Part shown: piece after piece, positions 33,359 through 38,614 of the stretch
Numbering within the stretch: the stretch's first letter is position 1
How the letters are laid out: each line of letters begins with the position of its first letter
Assembly (NCBI GenBank): GCA_017858135.1
Contig: JAFMBY010000014.1
Coordinates: 1-38,614, forward strand
DNA from: Porticoccaceae bacterium
Lineage (GTDB): Bacteria > Pseudomonadota > Gammaproteobacteria > Pseudomonadales > Porticoccaceae
Length of the DNA: 38,614 nucleotides
Direction: 5' to 3'
Notes under the pieces: model-generated
What the model was told of the DNA's origin: nothing
The model's database searches: none
The model's input: the letters and a program-made list of their open reading frames with translations, nothing else
Program-made: the position numbers and the translations under genes

Positions 33359-34669
33359 ATGATCAAGCGTTCAATTCTGCCAAGGCTGACCTATTCAGCC
33401 ATTTTCTATCTTCTAATGCCAATAATTGTATTGCGCTTGATCTATCGCGCAATAAAAGCCCCCGCCTATGCCGCGCGATGGTCTGAGCGATTTGGTTTTG
33501 TTGGGGCAGTGAAATCGAGCGAAGATATTATTTGGTTGCACGCCGTCTCAGTGGGTGAAACCCTTGCCGCGGTGCCGCTGGTCAAGGCGTTGCAGGCGAC
33601 ATATCCAGATCACCGGCTGCTGGTCACCTGCATGACGCCGACTGGCTCTGAGCGCATCCGTGTAGTCTTTGGTGACTCCGTCGACCACTGTTACGCACCC
33701 TACGACACCCCCGGTGCCGTGGCACGTTTTCTCGATCGACTGACGCCGAAGATGTTGCTTATTATGGAAACCGAGCTGTGGCCGAATACCGTTGCCGCCT
33801 GCTATCAGCGGCAGATCCCGGTGGTGCTCGCGAATGCGCGTCTGTCGGAAAAATCGGCTCGCGGCTATGGTCGGGTGCGCCAACTCAGCACGCCAATGTT
33901 CTCGCAACTGACCGCAGTTGCCGCCCAACACCGTGACGATGGCACCCGCTTTGAGGCGCTTGGGCTGCCGTCAGAAAGGCTCTATATCAGTGGTAATATC
34001 AAGTTTGATCTCGATCTTAGTGTGCAGGTCAAACTCAATGCACAACAGCTGATACAGCAGTGGCACAGCCAAGAGCAGCGTCCAGTGCTGCTTGCGGCGA
34101 GCACACATCGCGGTGAAGACGAGCTCATTCTGCAAGCGTTTAGCCAAATCAAACAGCATATCGATAATGTGCTGTTGGTCTTGGTGCCGCGACATCCTGA
34201 GCGTTTTGGTCAGGTGGCTGGTTTGTGTGTTGACGCGGGCTTTACTGTGGTAAGGCGCAGCAGCAATGATACTGTCGACGAAGCAGATATATTACTGGGA
34301 GACAGTATGGGCGAGCTGATGACCTTTTATGGCGCCTGCGATATCGCCTTTGTTGGCGGCAGTTTGGTCGCCAATGGCGGCCACAATATGATTGAGCCGG
34401 CAGCTTGGGGCAAGCCAGTGTTGAGCGGGTCATCTGTGTTTAATTTTACTGAGGTATCGCGACTGCTAACGGAGGCTGGCGGGCTGATACTGGTTGAGAC
34501 ACCAGCTGCGCTGGCAGAGACTGTGATACAGCTGATCAAAAATCCACAGCGGGCTCAGCAGATGGGTCAGCAAGCACAGCAGGTCGCCGAGGCCAATCGC
34601 GGTGCGCTGGAGAAATTACTAACGGTGATTGATCGCAGCCTGGGCGCTAAACACCCAGACGGATCATAA
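33359..34669 (+). CDS. waaA: 3-deoxy-D-manno-octulosonic acid (Kdo) transferase
   Basis: A 436-residue GT30 enzyme adding Kdo to lipid A at the inner face of the cytoplasmic membrane, the first LPS-core step. The N-terminal hydrophobic anchor (about 10-30) is followed by RWSERFGF, WLHAVSVGETLAAVPLVKAL (with the catalytic Glu) and LLVTCMTPTGSERI. METELWPN and VLANARLSEKSARGY are also typical. The C-terminal domain has LLAASTHRGEDELIL, VLVPRHPERF, and FVGGSLVANGGHNMIEPAAWGKPV. No good Shine-Dalgarno precedes the ATG. It is convergent with tolC, 12 bp apart. Confidence 0.96.
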   Translation: MIKRSILPRLTYSAIFYLLMPIIVLRLIYRAIKAPAYAARWSERFGFVGAVKSSEDIIWLHAVSVGETLAAVPLVKALQATYPDHRLLVTCMTPTGSERIRVVFGDSVDHCYAPYDTPGAVARFLDRLTPKMLLIMETELWPNTVAACYQRQIPVVLANARLSEKSARGYGRVRQLSTPMFSQLTAVAAQHRDDGTRFEALGLPSERLYISGNIKFDLDLSVQVKLNAQQLIQQWHSQEQRPVLLAASTHRGEDELILQAFSQIKQHIDNVLLVLVPRHPERFGQVAGLCVDAGFTVVRRSSNDTVDEADILLGDSMGELMTFYGACDIAFVGGSLVANGGHNMIEPAAWGKPVLSGSSVFNFTEVSRLLTEAGGLILVETPAALAETVIQLIKNPQRAQQMGQQAQQVAEANRGALEKLLTVIDRSLGAKHPDGS

Positions 34670-34681
34670 TCGATTCGCAGC

Positions 34682-36076
34682 CTATTGATCAGCTGCTTTG
34701 TTGATGACCAACTGTGGGTCGAGCGAGGCATTGAGCTGATAGATATCGTCTGGAGACAGCTGACCAGCCACTTCCTTCAAACGCATCATCGATAAAATAT
34801 AGTCGTAGCGCGCATTGGCGAAGTTGCGACGCGCTTGATAAAGAGTACGTTGTGCCACTAGTACGTCGACAATGTTGCGTGTTCCGACTTCATAGCCAGC
34901 TTGAGTGGCCTGCAGGGCACTGTCGGCAGAGGTAATCGACTGAGCGCGGGCTTTGACCCGTGCCGTGTTAGTCAACACCAGCTGGTGCAGCGAACGAGCG
35001 GCCTGGACCGTGTTGCGTTTAGTCGCAATATAACCCTCATCCGAGGCAATCGCCTGCTGCTTGGCCTGGCGACGCTGGGCATCCAGTGATCCGCCGAGCC
35101 AGATCGGCATAGTGACAGAAACAGTAAATGAATTACCGTCTTGCTGATTCTCAAAAGGCGAGGTAAATCTGATGCCGTCCGATTCTGAGTCAAAATAGCT
35201 TGCGCGACCAGAGACCTTGGGCAAACGCGCTGCGGCGGCTGCCTTGGCGTTGTTATAAGCGGCATCTTTGCCTAACTCGGCGACCTTAAGTTGGTAATTG
35301 TTGCCAATCGCAAAATCAACCCACTCGTTATTACTTAGCGGTTGCGGATTGGTGGCAACAAATTTTTCCGCTAGTCCAGCCAGTACATTGTGATCTTGTC
35401 CGGTGAGCACTTGCAGCTGTTCAAAGGCAATATTTAACGTACCTTTCGCTTCGAGGCTATTGACCGCGGCGTCATCGTAGACAGCCTGCGCTTCGTGAAC
35501 ATCGGTAACCGGTAGCAGGCCAACTTCAAAACGCTCACGAGTCTGCTCCAACTGACGTTGAATCGCCCGCTCTTCGGCCTTGCGCGTCTGCATATTATCG
35601 AAGGCACGCAGCACATTAAAGTAGGCATCGCTGACACGAATAATCAGGGATTGCTGATCTGCGGCAAACTGCGCGCGGGCACTTTTACTCAGTGCCTTGC
35701 CGCCCTGAAAGCGGTACCAGGAAGGCATATCGAAAATAGCCTGACTGAGAGAGACATTGTAGGAGGTACCATTGTTATCGATGGTGCCTTCGCTGATTGA
35801 TGATAAAACCTGACCTTCAATATTAAAGGTAGTGCGTGAGTTTTCGTTGGTTTCGGACTCACGGTATTCGCCAGATGCAGACAGTTGCGGCAACAGTGCA
35901 GCGCGACGAATATTCTTAATTTCCCGATCAGCGTTAAAGCTGGCGCGCGCGGCTCTGAGTACTGGATCGTTTTCCAGCGCGCTCTCGTATATATCAACCA
36001 GTGAGTCGGAGACGGCTAGCTGGGGCGCAAAAGCAACCATAGCAGCAATCAATAATCGGTTTGTAACAGTTTGCAT
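34682..36076 (-). CDS. tolC: TolC family outer-membrane channel protein
   Basis: A 464-residue trimeric outer-membrane efflux/type I secretion duct. The signal peptide (about 1-23) ends LAVSDS. Two internally similar halves of long helices and short strands start with LVDIYESALENDPVLRAARASFNADREI and continue with LPQLSASGEYRES, ISLSQAIFDM-like strand residues, and in the second half LPKVSGRASYFDSESDG and VSVTMPIWLGGSLDAQRRQA. YEVGTRNIVDVLVAQRTLYQARRN is the characteristic late helix. A perfect GGAGGT lies 3 nt before the ATG. No partner pump genes are nearby, so it is the general TolC, as in E. coli, where it also sits beside nudF, yqiB, cpdA and yqiA. Confidence 0.95.
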   Translation of the reverse strand: MQTVTNRLLIAAMVAFAPQLAVSDSLVDIYESALENDPVLRAARASFNADREIKNIRRAALLPQLSASGEYRESETNENSRTTFNIEGQVLSSISEGTIDNNGTSYNVSLSQAIFDMPSWYRFQGGKALSKSARAQFAADQQSLIIRVSDAYFNVLRAFDNMQTRKAEERAIQRQLEQTRERFEVGLLPVTDVHEAQAVYDDAAVNSLEAKGTLNIAFEQLQVLTGQDHNVLAGLAEKFVATNPQPLSNNEWVDFAIGNNYQLKVAELGKDAAYNNAKAAAAARLPKVSGRASYFDSESDGIRFTSPFENQQDGNSFTVSVTMPIWLGGSLDAQRRQAKQQAIASDEGYIATKRNTVQAARSLHQLVLTNTARVKARAQSITSADSALQATQAGYEVGTRNIVDVLVAQRTLYQARRNFANARYDYILSMMRLKEVAGQLSPDDIYQLNASLDPQLVINKAADQ

Positions 36077-36267
36077 ATGACCTCCAGGTGCAGGGGCGAT
36101 AGTTTAGCAGGTTTGCTTCGAAGGCATACTCTGTCTTTAGTCAATACGCGCTAGATTTTAGTGCGTTGGGTAAGGCTGATGGTTAGACGTTTTAAATCAT
36201 CAAATGGTTGACTCGATCAGCTGATACAGCGTAAAAGAAACAAATGATTAATGTTGGCAGGTAAATA

Positions 36268-36882
36268 ATGATGAAGAAACATCGCTTTGGCCATTCAGAT
36301 TATCGCCTGAAATCAGCCGAGACGGTCTTTCAGGGCTTTTTTAAAATGACCCAGATGATTGTTCAGCATCGCCTGTTCGGCGGCGGCTGGAGCAAGCCTC
36401 TTAAGCGGGAGCTATTTCAGCGTGGCGATGCGGTTGGCGTATTACTTTATGATCCGCGACATCAGCTTGTCGGTCTAGTCGAGCAGTTCCGCCCCGGCGC
36501 CCTGAACGAACAGCATGGCCCCTGGCAGTACGAATTGGTTGCCGGCATGATGAACGCCAACGAGGAGCCCGAGCAAGTCGCTGTCAGAGAGCTGCAGGAA
36601 GAAACCGGCCTTGAAGTGGAAAAACTGCTGCCAATCTGCGACTATTTGGTGAGCGCAGGTGGCACAGACGAAAAAATGCACCTGTTTTGTGGCCTTGTCG
36701 ATCTCAGCGAGCGCGGAGGCGTGTTTGGCCATGATGGCGAGGGAGAGGATATTCTCTTTCAGGTTTGGTCCTACGATGAGACCCTGCAAGCATTTTCACA
36801 AGGCCTTCTGAACAGTGCAGCGATGTCAGTCGCGCTATTTTGGCTACAATTAAATAACCATCGACTGAGACATGAGTCTTGA
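36268..36882 (+). CDS. nudF: ADP-ribose pyrophosphatase
   Basis: A 204-residue Nudix hydrolase cleaving ADP-ribose to AMP and ribose-5-phosphate. The Nudix box is GMMNANEEPEQVAVRELQEE plus TGL (about residues 92-114). The N-terminal FFKMTQMIVQHRLFGGGWSKPLKRELFQRGDAVGVLLYDP and LVEQFRPGAL are typical of NudF. The ATG at 36268 follows a CAGG ribosome binding site. A second ATG directly follows, so the exact start may be 36271. It is divergent from tolC. nudF, the DUF1249 gene and cpdA form the conserved order seen in E. coli. Confidence 0.95.
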   Translation: MMKKHRFGHSDYRLKSAETVFQGFFKMTQMIVQHRLFGGGWSKPLKRELFQRGDAVGVLLYDPRHQLVGLVEQFRPGALNEQHGPWQYELVAGMMNANEEPEQVAVRELQEETGLEVEKLLPICDYLVSAGGTDEKMHLFCGLVDLSERGGVFGHDGEGEDILFQVWSYDETLQAFSQGLLNSAAMSVALFWLQLNNHRLRHES

Positions 36883-36948
36883 ATATCAGCCTAAATAGAG
36901 CGACTAATGTGAAAACGTTAACTGCACCACGACCAGCGAGTAACGACT

Positions 36949-37395
36949 TTGTCAGTATCTGAACGTCGGCGCCAACGGCACAATTTGGAACGCCTGCACA
37001 GCGAGTGTGAGCTCAACTATGTGCGACTGCTACGCTTGATGCCAGAGCCGCCGCGGCTGGATCAGACTATTCGCGTCGACTTCACCCATGAGTCTAAAAG
37101 CGGAATGCAAATCAGGGTAGAGGAAATAACACGTTACACCCATCTTTTAAGTATCGTCGCCGATGGCACAAGGCCAGAGTGGTTGCCGGAGATTCAGATT
37201 AAAGTGCGAATCTATCACGACGCGAAGATGGCCGAAGTCGTCGAATGGTGCAGTGACAGAACCATTCCCTGGGAGCTGGCTGAGAAATCCTCTATGCAGG
37301 CGCCGGATGAAAAATGGCAGTGGAACATGTTTTTGAGTGATCTTTTGTCTCATGGCTTGAGTCATGGCATGAGCAAAGTGAAAGTTTCCCTTTAA
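36949..37395 (+). CDS. yqiB: DUF1249 family protein YqiB (TTG start)
   Basis: The protein has 148 residues. HSECELNYVRLLRLMP (about 19-34), ITRYTHLLSIVADG and IKVRIYHDAKMAEVVEW match the DUF1249 family of E. coli YqiB (140 aa), whose function is unknown. In-frame upstream stop codons leave only a TTG at 36949 or a CTG at 36922 as start. TTG fits the family N-terminus, with GCGAG about 9 nt before it. It follows nudF by 66 nt and precedes cpdA by 33 nt. Confidence 0.88.
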   Translation: MSVSERRRQRHNLERLHSECELNYVRLLRLMPEPPRLDQTIRVDFTHESKSGMQIRVEEITRYTHLLSIVADGTRPEWLPEIQIKVRIYHDAKMAEVVEWCSDRTIPWELAEKSSMQAPDEKWQWNMFLSDLLSHGLSHGMSKVKVSL

Positions 37396-37428
37396 GTAGT
37401 TTGACAGCAAGGCGGTGCGAGAGCGTCA

Positions 37429-38214
37429 ATGAGTACAGTGCATATTACCCAAATCACTGATTTGCACTTGGGTGCAACCGAACAGGAAACCCTCGGGGGT
37501 GTCACCACCTTCAAGAGTTTTGAGGCTGTATTGCAGGCATCGGAGGCTCAGGGTCGCGCGGACAATCTCTTATTGCTCACCGGCGATCTGGCCAGTGATT
37601 GTCAGCCAGAGGCCTACAGGCTGCTTAATAAAACCCTCACCGAAAAGGCCCGCGAGGCAATCTGGTTACCCGGCAACCACGATAATGTCGAGATTATGCA
37701 GACTAACCTAAGCGCGTACCCACGCGCACGAATCCATCAGGCTGAGAGTTGGAGCATACTATTGCTGGATAGCTCTAAGGCAGGTCAGCCTGGAGGACAT
37801 TTTTCCGACGCTGAACTCAGCTTTGCCGCGCAGAGCCTAAAAAAACTCGCTGGCAAGCCGGTACTAGTCGCCATGCATCACTCACCGGTGGCGGTCAACT
37901 CGGCTTGGCTCGACCGACAACAGATCGACAATCACCAGAGCCTATACGAAATGCTCGTTGCCCATGGACAGGTACAGGCGGTTATCACCGGACATGTGCA
38001 TCAGCACCATGACAGTATGTGGGGAACCATCCCGGTCTATTCCACCCCTTCCAGTTGCGTTCAGTTTGAGCAGCACAGCGATGACTTTGCCCTCGCCGAT
38101 CAGCCTCCAGGTTATCGCTGGCTGGATTTGCATAGCGATGGCAGCTTGCACACCGGGGTCAAGTTTCTCAGTGATTTTGCCCAGCGCAGTGACCGCAGCT
38201 GCGCAGGGTATTAA
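37429..38214 (+). CDS. cpdA: 3',5'-cyclic-AMP phosphodiesterase
   Basis: A 261-residue calcineurin-like metallophosphoesterase hydrolysing cAMP. The metal-binding motifs occur in order: QITDLHLG (D-x-H), LLLTGDLASD (GD), LPGNHDN (GNHD), AMHHSP (H) and ITGHVHQHHD (GHxH). Position after nudF-yqiB and before yqiA is the conserved cpdA location. It lowers cAMP and so tunes CRP-type control. Start ATG at 37429 with a modest GAGAG upstream. Confidence 0.95.
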   Translation: MSTVHITQITDLHLGATEQETLGGVTTFKSFEAVLQASEAQGRADNLLLLTGDLASDCQPEAYRLLNKTLTEKAREAIWLPGNHDNVEIMQTNLSAYPRARIHQAESWSILLLDSSKAGQPGGHFSDAELSFAAQSLKKLAGKPVLVAMHHSPVAVNSAWLDRQQIDNHQSLYEMLVAHGQVQAVITGHVHQHHDSMWGTIPVYSTPSSCVQFEQHSDDFALADQPPGYRWLDLHSDGSLHTGVKFLSDFAQRSDRSCAGY

Positions 38215-38225
38215 CCTGCCTCTAT

Positions 38226-38243
38226 AGGCTCTTTTTAGAGCTT
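38226..38243 (+). terminator. Weak possible terminator after cpdA
   Basis: AGGCTCT (38226-38232) pairs with AGAGCTT (38237-38243) with one G-T wobble and a 4-nt loop. A T7 run follows after 6 nt. The gap to the T-run makes it a marginal intrinsic terminator or attenuator before yqiA. Confidence 0.35.
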
Positions 38244-38269
38244 AAATTGTTTTTTTGCTGTGTAATCAA

Positions 38270-38300
38270 TCGACCATAAAGCCATGGCTTTGGCTATAAT
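38270..38300 (+). promoter_or_regulatory. Candidate promoter for yqiA
   Basis: A perfect -10 TATAAT at 38295-38300 is preceded 19 bp upstream by TCGACC (4 of 6 matches to TTGACA). The transcript would begin about 22 nt before the yqiA ATG. Confidence 0.4.
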
Positions 38301-38328
38301 GGCGGCTACAAAAAACAAATGGCCGTCT

Positions 38329-38614
38329 ATGCCAGCGCTGCTGTATTTACATGGGTTTAATAGTTCGCCAGAGTCCGCGAAAGCGCAGCAGACCCAGCAG
38401 TGGTTTGCAGAAAACGCCGCCGAAATAGAGTTTATCTGTCCCCAATTGCCGCCCTATGCAGATCGCGCTATGGCGCTGCTAAGCGAAATAGTTGAGGCGC
38501 GCTTGCCAGAGCCGGTGTTTGTGATTGGCAGTTCAATGGGTGGCTTCTATGCAACCTGCCTAATCGAGCGTTACTCTCGGTGTGCTCTTGGCAGTTTATC
38601 CGCTCTGGGCAGTT
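38329..38614 (+). CDS. yqiA: YqiA-type alpha/beta-hydrolase esterase, N-terminal part, cut by the window edge
   Basis: The first 95 codons are present. The start is MPALLYLHGFNSSPESAKAQ, with the oxyanion-hole LHGF. The nucleophile elbow IGSSMGGFYATCL carries the catalytic Ser at about residue 69. PQLPPYADRAM is also typical of YqiA. E. coli YqiA is a 193-residue esterase encoded between cpdA and parE, so the missing half and parE would be expected to the right. After ERYSR the last codons (CALGSLSALGS) do not look like the usual VLVNPA strand of the family and contain an 18-nt near-repeat, so the edge may be frameshifted or misassembled. Confidence 0.87.
   Translation, partial: MPALLYLHGFNSSPESAKAQQTQQWFAENAAEIEFICPQLPPYADRAMALLSEIVEARLPEPVFVIGSSMGGFYATCLIERYSRCALGSLSALGS

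Noticed and set aside
1-38614. CRISPR array, tRNA/rRNA genes, insertion sequences, prophage or toxin-antitoxin modules
   Set aside because: I looked through the intergenic regions and ORFs and saw no direct-repeat array, tRNA-like arm sequences, transposase/integrase motifs or phage genes. A tool scan could still find a degenerate copy.

Overview
The window looks like chromosomal DNA from a marine-type gammaproteobacterium related to the Pseudomonadales/Cellvibrionales (SAR92/OM60-like groups). This rests on gene content and order, which I recognise from Pseudomonas: an HAD hydrolase-rppH-ptsP-lgt-thyA-folA-ilvD block, an argA/argE pair, a glnE-ilvE block, and a tolC-nudF-DUF1249-cpdA-yqiA block. 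The species assignment is inference. I see no tRNA, rRNA, CRISPR array, transposase or phage gene. Both edges cut through genes: a cold-shock protein on the left and a YqiA-type esterase on the right.

Layout. (1) 1-1553, minus strand: the start of a csp gene with its leader, then serA. (2) 1662-5820, plus strand: a tightly packed run of a D-2-hydroxyglutarate dehydrogenase-like FAD enzyme, a small membrane protein, an FAH-family enzyme, a DUF1653 protein, the ribosome-rescue factor ArfB and the kinase SrkA. (3) 5830-8041: a DUF481 outer-membrane protein (minus), gcvH (plus) with a terminator, and an HAD-IB phosphatase (minus). (4) 8177-14092: rppH, ptsP, an NRDE protein (minus), then lgt-thyA-folA, covering mRNA decay, nitrogen PTS signalling, lipoprotein maturation and thymidylate/folate metabolism. 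(5) 14285-19399: a six-gene TonB energising operon (DUF3450 coiled-coil protein, TtpC-like channel protein, ExbB, ExbD, TonB, TPR protein) closed by a perfect 12-bp-stem terminator. (6) 19510-23880, minus strand: argE-argA followed by ilvD. (7) 24014-29715, plus strand: an orphan GspE/PilB-like ATPase, glnE and ilvE. (8) 29769-33179: a more AT-rich accessory cassette of two related DxD glycosyltransferase-like proteins, a Stealth-family sugar-phosphate transferase between them, and an opposing sulfotransferase-like gene. (9) 33359-38614: waaA (Kdo transferase), tolC (minus), nudF, DUF1249 gene, cpdA and the start of yqiA.

The most interesting part is the 29.8-33.2 kb cassette. It sits between ilvE and the Kdo transferase gene, where Pseudomonas keeps LPS-core genes. 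It encodes a plausible but uncharacterised surface-glycan decorating set: two GT-A-like enzymes, a phosphodiester-forming Stealth enzyme and a PAPS-dependent sulfotransferase. One of the two related glycosyltransferases has lost a histidine that may bind metal, and it has its own promoter and a 14-bp perfect palindrome in its leader. Other points of interest are the serA/D2HGDH divergent pair (a 2-hydroxyglutarate shuttle for serine synthesis), several short inverted repeats in promoter regions, unusual TTG starts, and an 18-nt tandem near-repeat running into the right edge.
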